Of a DNA stretch of 64,000 nt, positions 52,870-63,695 are shown in pieces. The DNA comes from Clavaria fumosa (lineage: Eukaryota; Basidiomycota; Agaricomycetes; Agaricales; Clavariaceae). The notes below the pieces were generated by a model that did no database searches, was not told the origin of the DNA, and saw nothing but the letters and a program-made list of their open reading frames with translations. The DNA lies in assembly GCA_951802425.1 (NCBI GenBank), contig OX637795.1:2274501-2338500 (forward strand), read 5' to 3'. The position numbers were made by a program, and so were the translations under genes. Numbering within the stretch: the first letter of the stretch is position 1; every line of letters begins with the position of its first letter.

Positions 52870-54186
52870 TGCTGGCCCACATAGGGTTAGGGTTAGGGCA
52901 GATAAACTGCAATAGATTCAGGGTGATCTCTTATACCATATCCATTTGTCAAAGCTAATCTACAAGTACAAATTAATTACAACAAATCTAAAGAAAAACA
53001 TGTCTGGCATTTACATCAGAGGATGGGTGGCCAAATCCACCTCTGACAAGCCATTCATATGATAATATGTGCTTCATTGCAAAGGGGGCACTGCAATCTA
53101 GGCAAGCCCCACTTCACCAAAGCAAGAGTCCCCAGTCTCAAGTAGATAAGAAAACAAGAAGATGATCTGTAAGAAACTAGGGTGGGAGGACACTAACCAC
53201 ATGGCAGTCAGCAGTCCATCCCAGAACCCATACAGCAACCCCAAAGTATGAGCAGCAGATAGCACAAAAAAACTTACAAAGATGGGGTTGGGGGAGGTTG
53301 TCTGCATAATAGACCACACTCACATCCTTGGCCCATTTGGCCACCCCAGGTGCAGGTATGAATGAGGGTTGGTTGGGGCCAGCCTGCATATAAGCAGCCA
53401 CCAAACCAAAAGGCCCATATGGCCACCCTCTTCACATAATATTCTGAAAAGCAACATCAACGAGCACCATACCAGTAAAAAGTGTGAATAGTAATAAAAC
53501 CCACATACCTCTGCAGGTATCAAGCTCATACAGACACCTGAAGGCAGACAAGAGCAGCATTCCCTGTATGGCACTGCAGTTGCCACACAGAGAATGCTGC
53601 CCTTGTCTGCCACAAACCATAAGGTGGACATGGCAGCACAGGAAGAGCAGCGGGCAGGCGCAGGCGGGGCTGCTGGTGGGCAGGGCTGCGAGGCAGTGGG
53701 TGGGCAGGCGAGGCAGCGGGTGGGCAGGCGGGGTAGCGGGCAGGTGGGGCAGCGGGTGTAGAGGCGGGGCAGCGGGCGGGCAGGCGGGGCAGCAGGAGGG
53801 CAGGGCGGGGCTGCGGGGGGCCAGGGCTGTAGGCAGGCAGGGCGAAGTAGCAGGCAGGCAGGGCAGGGCTGCGGGTGGGGAGGCGGGGCTGCGGGCAGGC
53901 AGGGCAGCAGGCAGGGCAGCAGGCAGGGCAGCATGGCATGGCTGTCGGGCAGCAGAGCAGCAGCTCGGCAGGCAGCAGTGTGGCGTGCAGCAGCGCGACG
54001 TGGTGATGGGACGATGGGGCGACAGGGAGGTGGGGCGACAGGGAGGTGGGGCGATAGGGCAGCTGGACAGGCAGTAGAGCAGAGGGGGCAAGGGAGGCAG
54101 TGGCAAGGGGAGAGGGAGGGGAGAGGACTGCAAGGCTCTGAGGGTGCAAGGCAGAGAGGTGACAGCAATATGAGAAAGAAAAAAAA
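52870..54186 (-). repeat. Repeat family R, copy B
   Basis: In reverse orientation to copy C (61615-62983) and nearly identical to it over 52900-53700. The 3' end carries TAGGGTTAGGGTTAGGG (52882-52898). In family orientation a GC-rich stretch with CCCGCCTGCC / GCCGCTGCC words precedes a conserved part with GT/AG-like splice borders (GGTATGTGGGTTTTATT...TTTCAG and GTAAGTTTTTTTG...GGTTAG). Possible coding words are YMQAGPNQPSFIPAPGVAKWAKDVSVVYYADNLPQP. The 5' side ends at the Ngaro element. I do not recognise the family. Confidence 0.65.
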
Positions 54187-54611
54187 AGGTCGCAGCAATT
54201 GCCAAACGCTGCAAGCGTAAGGGCAATTTCTCAGGCCTCGGCACTCCAAGCAGAACCCCCAACTGGGTCATCTCGTATGTCACCCATTGTGGCCTCGCCG
54301 CTCCCACTTTTGCCCGCACTTTGTCTCACCTAGACGCTATTGATTTAGCGGAGGTCTAGGATGAGGCAGCTACAAATGCGCCGCCATACACCCGCCGTTC
54401 CCCTGCTCTTGCCTCCTCCCATTACTGCCAAGAGCAGGTAAGCGCTCCCAGCGTCACCACCCAGCTTCTCAAAAAGCTGACGCAGCCCACCTTTGCAGCT
54501 TCGCATGCCCTGTCGTCTTCAGACACTCCGCTCCTACCAAGCACCCCACTCCCTCAACTCGCAATCACGACACGCTCCTCGACACCCATCTCAACCTATT
54601 CTCTTAGTTCA
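54187..54611 (+). repeat. Ngaro A1 repeat
   Basis: 425 bp, direct copy of 58100-58524 with a few substitutions (for example a TAG where A2 has TGG, and CAT where A2 has TGT). Contains frames also present in A2 (CKRKGNFSGLGTPSR...), which are shared non-functional translations. Confidence 0.92.
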
Positions 54612-54656
54612 TACTTTACTCGATCTACATCGACATCTATCGATCACTGACAAAGG

Positions 54657-56039
54657 ATGACTGATGATGCGGAGACTACGCGAATTAGAGCTGCGAGTCT
54701 TCAGACTGCGACGGACGAATTCACAAAAGGACATATCAGTGTCGAAGTGTTTGTCGAACGTCTTAGAAAGGCAGGAGCGAATGCCGAAGAAGCAGAAGAC
54801 TACCTCCGGCAAGCAGCAGGGATGGCAAAAGGAGGAAACCGGGATACAGATCTCGACGGGCTTGGGAGGAACGAAGATTTGCCGTCTCAGGAAGATGGGA
54901 ACGGAGGACCCGGAGCTAGTAGACCTGGGGGTAATGCCGAAAGTGGTCGAAGTGTTACAGACGCAACCGGAGAGACTAACGCACCGAGGGATGTCAATGC
55001 TCGAGAGATACCGCCAAGGGAGGATCCCCGAGCAGAGAATGGAGATGGAGAGAGCTCGGAAGCACTTGAGGCTGCAGCGTGGGCTATTTTGCAGGCCAGG
55101 TATCGGTCTAAGAAGATTGCTGAACCTAAGGGAATCGGAGAGAGCACCGAGGATGATGTCAGGACTGGGACTTCGTTTGAGTGTCCTCTATCTGCAGCTA
55201 TCTTGGCCGGTGCTCCACATCTTGGGAGGCTCCTGGTCACGGAGGTCGATCCTTTCCTTAAAGAAACATATCGATTACGAAGACTCTTTGATGGAGAAAA
55301 GAACCGGGAAGAAGTTGTGGAACTACTGCAGCGGCAAAAGCTGCAGGAACCACTTCCTTGGTCAATTTGGCGTGACCTCGTTCAGGACAAGATGGTGTCT
55401 TTCGAGAAGATTAACGGGACTTTCGATCGAGGATACGACCTTGCGGAAGGACCTCAGGACGTCGGAGGAGGATACTCGCTCATCCGGAATGAGCATGTGC
55501 TCTCGAAGAAATCACTGCGGAATGAATCAGAATGGATCCGGTGTTTTGACGCATGGGCTGTGGGTGTTGGGATGGTGTACCCGCATCGGAAAGATGAGCT
55601 GGTGGAGTATAAACAGATTGTTTGCGAGATTTTTCACAAGGTACCAGAGGACCCAGGATTGGGAATTCAGTTCGACATGGAAATACGCGAACGATATGCG
55701 AAGAACCCATTTAGACTCGACAACCGTTTGGAACATCACTCGTCATTTTTGGGTCAAATTGTCTCAGCAGCTCGAACTATCGGGTCTTTCAACAAACGGG
55801 CTTCGAGCAGTCAAGGTCCATCTCCAAAACGCATTTCTATCATTTGCGAAAACTGGAATCTGGGAAAGTGTGAAGAACTACCTTGTAAAGGTCGGAGGAA
55901 GCATGGTGTTTGCAGCGAATGCGGTGAAAACCATCGAGCCGCAGACATTACAAGCTGTTCCAACAAGCTCAAAGGACGGCGCAAAAGATCCTATGCTGAA
56001 CACGAGTCAAGCAGCGGGAACTTTGGAAACAAGAACTAG
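54657..56039 (+). CDS. Ngaro gag-like protein with zinc fingers (460 aa)
   Basis: Open over 460 codons from MTDDAETTR. The first 200 residues are charged and low in order (GGPGASRPGGNAESGR). The middle (LVTEVDPFLKETYRLRRLF; SWIRCFDAWAVGVGMVYPHR-like segment; DMEIRERYAKNP) matches the type of ORF found upstream of RT in Ngaro/DIRS elements. The C-terminus has CENWNLGKCEELPCKGRRKH (C-x7-C-x4-C-x5-H) and CSECGENH, a nucleic-acid-binding finger. It likely packages the RNA. It appears intact. A 512-codon frame overlapping it (54664-56202) is a shadow. Confidence 0.72.
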   Translation: MTDDAETTRIRAASLQTATDEFTKGHISVEVFVERLRKAGANAEEAEDYLRQAAGMAKGGNRDTDLDGLGRNEDLPSQEDGNGGPGASRPGGNAESGRSVTDATGETNAPRDVNAREIPPREDPRAENGDGESSEALEAAAWAILQARYRSKKIAEPKGIGESTEDDVRTGTSFECPLSAAILAGAPHLGRLLVTEVDPFLKETYRLRRLFDGEKNREEVVELLQRQKLQEPLPWSIWRDLVQDKMVSFEKINGTFDRGYDLAEGPQDVGGGYSLIRNEHVLSKKSLRNESEWIRCFDAWAVGVGMVYPHRKDELVEYKQIVCEIFHKVPEDPGLGIQFDMEIRERYAKNPFRLDNRLEHHSSFLGQIVSAARTIGSFNKRASSSQGPSPKRISIICENWNLGKCEELPCKGRRKHGVCSECGENHRAADITSCSNKLKGRRKRSYAEHESSSGNFGNKN

Positions 56040-56881
56040 ATCCTTAAGTCTAACGGTAAAAAGAAAAGCTGCAGACACTCTTTCTCCCCCTTCCTTCGTC
56101 GTGGGCTGGCTTGGACCCATCTTTCTTCAGACAATACTTCCCCTTCTGCTATTTACACTTTATCCGCTCATCCCCTCCCCAATCCTCCTGAACATCTTTT
56201 GAAAGACCCTTCTATCCAAGACGCTTTACTTACCTACAGTAATCATATTAAAGTCGAAACTCCTTTTGATGTGGACAAACTCGAACTAGTACTCCAAACC
56301 CATCCGAACCAGCCTTTTGTTGACTCTGTGATTCGAGGTTTACGTACAGGATTCTGGCCGCTGGATGATGGGGAATGGAAGATGGAATCAGGGAAGCCTA
56401 CAGAGAACTACGCTACTGAGGAATCTGGACCGACGCCAGCCTACGCCTCGCCCTGTCTTACGTCTTCGCAGGAAATGGCTTCGTATACCAACTCCGTGAA
56501 CCCCCCACAGGGATCCCCATTGACATCTTCTTCCTAGAATTAGTTGCCATCATGTCTGCCATCAACCACACCGCATCGTTACCCCACCCACCACAACGCC
56601 TTCTCATTTGGACCGACAGCCTAGACTCTGTAGGGGCATTCAACTCCCTTCGTGTCAATAACCCGATCCACAATGGACCACTCCTAGCAGTCGCCTCCCT
56701 CGTCCTCAGATCAGGAATCGATCTACGAGTCAGACACATCCCAGGGAAAGAAAATGTCCGTGCAGACCTCCTTTCCCGCCTGTTATTTAGCGACTTCACA
56801 CGTCTTTTCCCCGGTTACCGCGTCCGCACATTCGAGCCCCCAAGAGAGCTTTTGCCGGCGCGATGGAAGGAAAGCTTTTGA
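56040..56881 (+). pseudogene. Ngaro reverse transcriptase/RNase H with deleted RT core
   Basis: 56199-56400 encodes the segment just before the RT palm (LELVLQTHPNQPFVDSVIRGLRTGFWPLDDG). Reading then jumps, in another frame, to RLALSYVFAGNGFVYQLREPP, IDIFFLELVAIMSAINH, LLIWTDSLDSVGAFN and VRHIPGKENVRADLLSRL, the RNase H domain. The palm with the YxDD box, some hundreds of residues, is missing. The element cannot copy itself. Confidence 0.8.
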
Positions 56882-57861
56882 GTCCGGTGGGCGGGCCTTC
56901 GTCCAAAGCCCGTCCACCTCTTAGCCTGAAGGAATTAGACAACAGGGTGCGATTCCTTCAAGCCAACGCAATCGAGACCTCCACTCACAGACACTACACA
57001 ACCGGAGCAAGAGACTATATCAAGTTTTGCCGCTCCCACAACCTTTCCATTGAACCTACCCCATCTACCCTTGCACGTTACATCGCCTACTCTTCTTTGT
57101 ACATCTCCTCTGCTCCAAAGTATCTTTCCGGTGCCAAACACTTCCTATCCAATCTATACCCTGACTTCGAGAGCAATCGCGCACACCCTACAGTACAGTC
57201 AACAATCGCTGGTGCCCGTAAGATTCGCGCAGACCCCGTGAGACGCAAAGGACCCCTCCGCCTATCACATCTCGAGTCCTTCCGAAGCTTTGCCTTATCC
57301 TCTGGCAAATACGACGATCTCCTGTTCGCAACAATCATGTCCTGTGCATTTTATGCCTGTCACAGGATGGGAGAACTTGTATTTCGAAATGAGCGTTCCT
57401 TTCGAGACTGGAAGAAAATCATAAAAAGAGGAAGTCTCTCCTTCACTGGGCACCGTGCTACTTACACTCTACCATATCACAAAAGCGACAGATTCTATCG
57501 CGGGACTGAGATCATGTTCATGCAACAAGACATCGCCTGCCCTGTCCGCCTACTTCGCTCCTTCACATCCCGACGAGACACAATTCATGGTGCAAAAGCA
57601 GCTCTCTTCATCAAGGAAGATGGCTCCTTCCCGACAAGATCCTGGTTTGAGAAGAAGTTCTACAACCTCATCGATCGTTCCTTCGGAGGCCACTCGGTGT
57701 GTTCAGGCGGAGCGACATTCTATGCCTCACTTGGTCTATCTGAAGATGTCATCCAAGCCCTAGGCAGGTGGACCTCGCAGGCATGGAAAATCTACATCTG
57801 CGACAACCCTACAGTACGTGCCGAAGCTCAATTGGCTGCTCACCGCCTAGGCCAACAATAA
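56863..57861 (+). pseudogene. Ngaro tyrosine recombinase with changed active site
   Basis: 332 codons, overlapping the RNase H end. The core-binding part reads THRHYTTGARDYIKFCRSHNL and PSTLARYIAYSS; the catalytic part has Arg in FYACHRMGELVF, then GGHSVCSGGATFYASLGLSEDVIQALGRWTSQAWKIYI. In this family the box is HSxR; here Arg is Cys (TGT at 57700-57702), one C-to-T step at a CpG from CGT. His and Tyr are kept. The enzyme would join circular cDNA to the genome without a target duplication; this copy probably cannot. Confidence 0.87.
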
Positions 57862-57983
57862 TCAACCACACGCACAAACAACCAGCGCCCCAACGCCCCT
57901 ACCACAACTCGCTCGTCCTCCGCACTCTCACCTTTCTTCTCACCGCCACCTTCCCCCTCACACACACAACTCATACGCAAATA

Positions 57984-58102
57984 GCTCCTCTGTTCGCCCT
58001 CGGACTCGTACTCAGACAAATAGATCCAACCCTGGGAGGGGGAGGCCTACCTTAAGGCCCCCCCCTCTGATTTGCGCTATATCTCGCTTAGAGCGGCCGA
58101 GG
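57984..58102 (+). repeat. Ngaro B1 repeat
   Basis: 119 bp identical, as far as I can read, to 58662-58780. Includes CCCTGGGAGGGGGAGGCC and ends GCGGCCGAGG. Confidence 0.93.
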
Positions 58103-58524
58103 TCGCAGCAATTGCCAAACGCTGCAAGCGTAAGGGCAATTTCTCAGGCCTCGGCACTCCAAGCAGAACCCCCAACCGGGTCATCTCGTATGTCACCCAT
58201 TGCGGCCTCGCCGCTCCCACTTTTGCCCGCACTTTGTCTCACCTAGACGCTATTGATTTAGCGGAGGTCTGGGATGAGGCAGCTACAAATGCGCCGCCAT
58301 ACACCCGCCGTTCCCCTGCTCTTGCCTCCTCCCATTACTGCCAAGAGCAGGTAAGCGCTCCCAGCGTCACCACCCAGCTTCTCAAAAAGCTGACGCAGCC
58401 CACCTTTGCAGCTTCGTGTGCCCTGTCGTCTTCAGACACTCCGCTCCTACCAAGCACCCCACTCCCTCAACTCGCAATCACGACACGCTCCTCGACACCC
58501 ATCTCAACCTATTCTCTTAGTTCA
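58100..58524 (+). repeat. Ngaro A2 repeat
   Basis: Direct copy of 54187-54611, beginning within the last bases of B1 as in Ngaro termini. Confidence 0.92.
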
Positions 58525-58661
58525 CCCTCCCACCTCTCCCTTATTTCAGACATTTTAGATAGACTTACAACTAGTTGCTGCTCTTTCAGATGTCTTAGAT
58601 AGACTTAGAACTAGTTGCTGCTCCTCTATTCTTACTCTCGGACCCATACTTAGACCCTCGG

Positions 58662-58780
58662 GCTCCTCTGTTCGCCCTCGGACTCGTACTCAGACAAATA
58701 GATCCAACCCTGGGAGGGGGAGGCCTACCTTAAGGCCCCCCCCTCTGATTTGCGCTATATCTCGCTTAGAGCGGCCGAGG
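58662..58780 (+). repeat. Ngaro B2 repeat
   Basis: Terminal copy of 57984-58102; the element ends at GCCGAGG and is followed by CTTGTGATCATG of repeat family R copy D. Confidence 0.92.
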
Positions 58781-58880
58781 CTTGTGATCATGTCATTGCT
58801 GAGTCACATGACATATCAACATGAACAAACAGAGCAAAATGTTGAAACAGTGAGCACCAAACAAACACCGTCCCCTGCTC
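58781..58880 (+). repeat. Repeat family R, copy D (5' end only)
   Basis: CTTGTGATCATGTCATTGCTGAGTCACATG and the following AACATGAACAAACAGAGC match the start of copy C at 61622. It stops at the terminal CAGTGTTGGGC of the hAT element, so D was cut by that insertion. Confidence 0.75.
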
Positions 58881-59228
58881 AGTGTTGGGCAGTCAATGAC
58901 TTTGGTGAAAAGTCAAGTCACTGACTTTGCTGACTAGTCATTGACAGTCAATGACAGTCAAAGGATCCTTGACTTGGCCAGACCCTGATTAGTTCTGGGT
59001 CATGTGCCAAATTCCCTTATATGGATGTACCATTTGCATGATGCAGTCATGGCATGTCACACAGCAGACACATGTGAATCTTGTCTCCTGCTTGCTGTGC
59101 TTTGGCTACATGCACTTAATATCACTCCATTTCACATACTACAGCTGCACTGTGCATCAAGAGTGTGCTTCAACCCTATAGCAACACCTGTTACCCATCA
59201 CCTTGTCTCAACTTGTCTCAACTGCAGC

Positions 59229-61537
59229 CATGACAAGAGCAAATGCATGCAAATGGTGGCAAGATCATTTCACTGACCATCCATCTATAAAGCTTCATCT
59301 ACCTGAGGGCATGACTGGCACAGGCTTGTCAGCAAAGGACAAGGTTTATTGCACAAAATGCTTGGACAATCACATTGTGGCTGTTCAAGAGGAGGACTGA
59401 GCTGGTGTCAAATCTGGACTGCAACAGGCCACTCATGGGGTTGATGCTATAGAAGTGTACCTTATGTGCTCGCATGCATTCTTATGTCTGTTTTGACTCT
59501 GTCCACTAGTCTGGACTTTGAAATCTGGACCACATATGCCCCATGGTTGGCTTTGTGGTGTTCCAACAACAATGTTGTGTCATCTCTGCTACTGCCAATT
59601 GCAGCTCACAGAGACAATTGAGTGAGCAAGGAATGACCACATCCAGCATGGTGGGACACCATCTCCAGGCCAGGGTTCATGCCACATGAACAATCAAATG
59701 GGACTTCAAACAGGTGCAGAAAGAGCCTTATATGCAACTCAACCTCTCCTCTTTTACATTCCAGGCCCTATGCCTCATGTTGGGGCTTCTTCAAATAGTG
59801 GTACAAGCTTCTCAGCAACACAACCCTCAGACTCATGACCACCACCTTCATCATCTGTGCCACCTTCACCCACTGTACCATTTTTATCACCTCCCTTCTT
59901 GAACTCACCAATCCTTCCAAATTTCAGCCCTGCTCCATCAGAAGCTGGTTTTTTGATGACTGGCCAAGCATCAAGTGCATGGCATTCTCAAAATCATTCC
60001 CTTTCAGGACTCCGATGCACTTCCTCTTGGTTCAGTCCAGGTGAAACTACTGATGCATGGACTGTGGCCCACCAACACAGTTTTGAGAACCATATGGCTT
60101 GAATAACAGCCTCAGTGGGATTCTCATTGTCATGGCTTGAATAACAGCCTCAGCAGGATTCTCATTGTCATGGATTGATAATCCTGCATGGCTCGATTTC
60201 TTGGATGAATTTTTACCCACTGCAAGATCCCCATCTTGAAAGTCCTCACCAATCATATTGTTCCAGCTGCTCTTGCTATGTATCAGGCTGAAGCAAAGGC
60301 TTCTGCCAAAGGTCATGATGTGACAATCCAAGCAGATGTGTGGACTGGTGTTAATCATCACCGCCTTATTGCATTTATGATTACTGTGGATGGAAAGGTA
60401 TGCATTTGCCATTTCATATACTCTTCATATGTACTGATATGTTGATAGATTCAAACTGTAAAGGGTCCATGATGTGTCTGCAGAGTGCAAAACAGCTGAA
60501 AATCTGATCCCACTCCTTGAGGAAGTCATCAAGCTGGTCAAAATTGAGAGGGGTGCAGTTGTTGTGGCAATTGTCACTGATGCCTCTGGTGAATGTCATA
60601 AGGCTCAACATATAGTTGGACAGAAATATCTGAACATCATTGTCCTTGACTGCTATGCACACCAGGTTTGTGTAATTTCTACTCAGGCATAATTATGGAC
60701 TGATAATTTTGTAGATAAACCTTGTTGTCAGTGATTATTTCAAGTCTGGATCTGCCCTTCTTTTCTATACTACCATGGCAAATGAGGTTATAACATGGCT
60801 TTGCAGCAAGACATATGTGCTTGCTCTACTCCAGACAGCTCATCTCAATGCAACAGGCACTGTGAAGACAGTCATTCATGCAGTTCTCACTTGCTGGACA
60901 GCTCATTATCAGGCATATAGACACCTGCTTGAGCTGCAGGCATCTCTTCTTTGTATCTGCTCAGCTGATGCTGCAAGGCTTCCTGCAAAAAAGCAGATTG
61001 TTACTGGTGATGGAGTGGCCAAAGCACATGCTCAAAAGATGATTAGCATCATCATGAATCCTGTGTTCTGGCACTCCCTGCTCTGGTTTATATCCTGCTG
61101 TTATGGTTGGCTTCAAGTCCTAATGACTGCATTGCCACAGTATTAAATGACACCTAGAGCCCCTTGCAATTGCTGCAAACATTACACAAGCTTCATTCTG
61201 CTGCCTCAACACTGTGCTGACATTTGGCTTTCTGATGATGCAATATCATGGGTTTACTGATGAAGAGGATCTGCCTGGGTGCTGTGCCATTATGGACAGT
61301 CTAGAAAAGTGCTGGATTGTTGCTGACCAGGAGATCTTCATTGCTGCAGTAGTCCTCAATCCCTTCTATCGATGTGCACCCTTTGCAGCACACCCCTTTC
61401 TCAACAATGCTGGGATTCACACTCTCATGCACCACCTCTGGATCTGGTTCTATGCAACTGAGCCTTCACAACTCTTCTTTTCAGAGCTTCATGATTATCT
61501 GAATCAAACTGGGTTGTACATGCTCACCCACATCTAG
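59229..61537 (+). pseudogene. hAT transposase
   Basis: N-terminal TRANACKWWQDHFTDHPSIK...KVYCTKCLDNHI looks like a BED-type zinc finger (C-x2-C). After Ser/Pro-rich sequence comes RITASAGFSLSWIDNPAWLDFLDEFLP, KVLTNHIVPAALAMYQAEAKASAKGHDVTIQADVWTGVNHHRLIAFMI, then VVVAIVTDASGECHKAQHIV and IIVLDCYAHQ, the hAT catalytic core (the Asp of VTDASGE). 60775-61146 and 61214-61537 give helical insertion-domain sequence (LLQTAHLNATGTVKTVIHAVLTCWTAHY). The C-terminal dimerisation region is missing. The stop after LPQY, the lack of clean joints and a 38-bp duplication at 60094-60169 show it is dead. Confidence 0.85.
60094..60169 (+). repeat. 38-bp tandem duplication in the hAT transposase
   Basis: Two copies (60094-60131 and 60132-60169) of ATGGCTTGAATAACAGCCTC and the following GATTCTCATTGTC differ at two bases. 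The unit encodes the ITASAGFSLSW stretch, so the duplication shifts the frame. Confidence 0.85.
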
Positions 61538-61614
61538 ACTCTAGCTTATCACATCATATAGAACCTAGTGCATAAAATCCTCCCATTCTAGCCTGGCCTG
61601 AGTACAGGGCCAAG

Positions 61615-62983
61615 AAAAGGCTTGTGAGTGTGTCATTGGGCTGAGTCACATGACATATCAACATGAACAAACAGAGCCAAATGTTGAAACACTTTATATA
61701 GTGAGCACCAAACAAACATGGTGCATACAACGTCCTCTGCTGCCCCACTGCCCCCATTGCCTGCCACCCCGTTGCCTCACCACCCCGCTTTCCCAGCATC
61801 CCGCCCTCCCCTCCTGCCAAGCTGCCCCTGCTCCGCTGCCCGCCACCCTGCTGCCCTGACACCCCCAATCCGCTGCCTCGCAGCCCCGCCTGCCCCACCC
61901 TGCCCACCTGCTGCCCCGCCTGCCCGCAGCCCTGCCCACAGCCCCGCCAGCCCACCCGCAGCCCCGCCCTGCCCGCCTGCCCGCCCGCTGCCCTGCCTGC
62001 CCGCCACCCTGCTGCCCTGACGCCCCACTCCGCTGCCTCGCAGCCCCGCCTGCCCCACCCTGCCCACCCGCTGCCCCACACCGCCTGCCCGCAGCCCCGC
62101 CCTGCCCTCCTGCTGCCCTGCCTGCCCGCCCGCTGCCCCGCCTCTACACCCGCTGCCCCACCTGCCCGCTACCCCGCCTGCCCACCCGCTGCCTCGCCTG
62201 CCCACCCACTGCCTCGCAGCCCTGCCCACCCGCAGCCCCGCCTGCGCCTGCCCGCTGCTCTTCCTGTGCTGCCATGTCCACCTTATGGTTTGTGGCAGAC
62301 AAGGGCAGCATTCTCTGTGTGGCAACTGCAGTGCCATACAGGGAATGCTGCTCTTGTCTGCCTTCAGGTGTCTGTATGAGCTTGATACCTGCAGAGGTAT
62401 GTGGGTTTTATTACTATTCACACTTTTTACTGGTATGGTGCTCGTTGATGTTGCTTTTCAGAATATTATGTGAAGAGGGTGGCCATATGGGCCTTTTGGT
62501 TTGGTGGCTGCTTATATGCAGGCTGGCCCCAACCAACCCTCATTCATACCTGCACCTGGGGTGGCCAAATGGGCCAAGGATGTGAGTGTGGTCTATTATG
62601 CAGACAACCTCCCCCAACCCCATCTTTGTAAGTTTTTTTGTGCTATCTGCTGCTCATACTTTGGGGTTGCTGTATGGGTTCTGGGATGGACTGCTGACTG
62701 CCATGTGGTTAGTGTCCTCCCACCCTAGTTTCTTACAGATCATCTTCTTGTTTTCTTATCTACTTGAGACTGGGGACTCTTGCTTTGGTGAAGTGGGGCT
62801 TGCCTAGATTGCAGTGCCCCCTTTGCAATGAAGCACATATTATCATATGAATGGCTTGTCAGAGGTGGATTTGGCCACCCATCCTCTGATGTAAATGCCA
62901 GACATGTTTTTCTTTAGATTTGTTGTAATTAATTTGTACTTGTAGATTAGCTTTGACAAATGGATATGGTATAAGAGATCCCT
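61615..62983 (+). repeat. Repeat family R, copy C
   Basis: Starts CTTGTGAGTGTGTCATTGGG with GAGTCACATGACATATCAAC, a TTTATATAG box at about 61691, then a 500-bp C-rich stretch of GCCCGC / CTGCCC words in a degenerate tandem pattern, and the conserved part also seen at 53700-52900. It is cut at 62983, before the telomere-like end found in copies A and B, where the copia fragment begins. Confidence 0.7.
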
Positions 62984-63366
62984 CGAAGAAACAGCCTACC
63001 GTTGTGTTGTCCACTGTGGAAGCTGAGTACATGGCATTGGCGAATGCGACTAAAGAAGCCATCTGGCTGCACTCTCTACTTTCTGACTTAGGATTCCCCC
63101 AGCCCACCGCTACTGTCATCCACGCCGACAATCAAGGCTGTATCGCGCTCACAAAGAACCCCATGGCCCATTTGTGAGCGAAACACATCGATATTCGTCA
63201 TCACTTCCTTTGCGAATGGATTGCCAACAATGAGATTTCATTCAAATATTGTCCAACCACAAGAATGATTGCGGATATCCTTACAAAACCGCTCCCCTGA
63301 GATCTGTTCAAGCAGTTTCGTACTGTGATTGGGGTCATTGAAGAGCAATGGCTCGACAAGTGGGAG
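62984..63366 (+). pseudogene. Ty1/copia RNase H, C-terminal end
   Basis: KKQPTVVLSTVEAEYMALANATKEAIWLHSLL is the classic copia RNase H segment (SSTEAEYxA), followed by IHADNQGCIALTKNP, a stop where a codon is expected before KHIDIRHHFL, and ADILTKPLP with another stop. It reads directly into the LTR at 63367. Everything upstream is missing. Confidence 0.92.
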
Positions 63367-63695
63367 TGACGAAGTGAGTACGCTTCGCCGTCGCACCGCT
63401 ACCCATTCGCTTCGCCTCGGCTCGCTACATAGGACAGCAGCACACGATGCGCCACATCATTGTGCCACCATTCCTCCTTCATTTCTTATGAACAATGACC
63501 TGTAGTTTACCTGTAGTAGTACTTATACAGTTGATTCGTCCCTGTAGGAGTTCACATGTTCTCTCTCTTACCGCGTGAACTCCAGGTTAGTTATTCTGTC
63601 TACTTTACAACTTATCTTACACTAATATCATGCGTTCTCTCTCTTACCGCGTGAACTCCAGCTTCACTATTGGTGTACCTGTGCTGTTGTAAGAT
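63367..63695 (+). repeat. Ty1/copia 3' LTR
   Basis: Follows the pol stop without gap and matches the solo LTR at 50486-50815. The two differ mainly by C/T and G/A changes. Confidence 0.87.

Larger units (their letters stand above)
54187..58780 (+). mobile_element. Ngaro-type tyrosine-recombinase retrotransposon (DIRS order)
   Basis: It shows the split direct repeats typical of Ngaro elements. A1 (54187-54611) recurs as A2 (58100-58524); B1 (57984-58102) recurs as B2 (58662-58780); the order is A1-genes-B1-A2-B2. Inside are a gag-like protein with zinc fingers, a reverse transcriptase/RNase H remnant and a tyrosine recombinase. The RT core is deleted and the recombinase lacks an active-site Arg, so the element is defective. 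GC content is higher than in the surroundings. It separates copy B from copy D of repeat family R. Confidence 0.9.
58881..61610 (+). mobile_element. hAT DNA transposon, 3' truncated
   Basis: Begins with CAGTGTTGGGCAGTCAATGAC, a hAT-type terminal inverted repeat, followed by repeated TGACTAGTCATTGAC / GTCAATGACAGTCAA words (58890-58970), which could bind the transposase. The transposase gene follows. The right terminal repeat was not found before copy C starts at about 61615. Confidence 0.82.

Noticed and set aside
52882..52898. Possible true telomere or chromosome end
   Set aside because: Only about three TTAGGG units are present and sequence continues on both sides; this is an interstitial motif within a dispersed repeat.
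53320..54319. Pro/Ala/Cys-rich frames of about 300 codons in repeat family R copy B
   Set aside because: They follow the C-rich low-complexity run; the equivalent part of copies A and C differs in length and frame, so coding is not supported there.
54664..56202. A 512-codon open frame overlapping the Ngaro gag
   Set aside because: It is in another frame of the same DNA, rich in Arg/Trp/Leu without domains; the 460-codon frame has the zinc fingers and is the real one.
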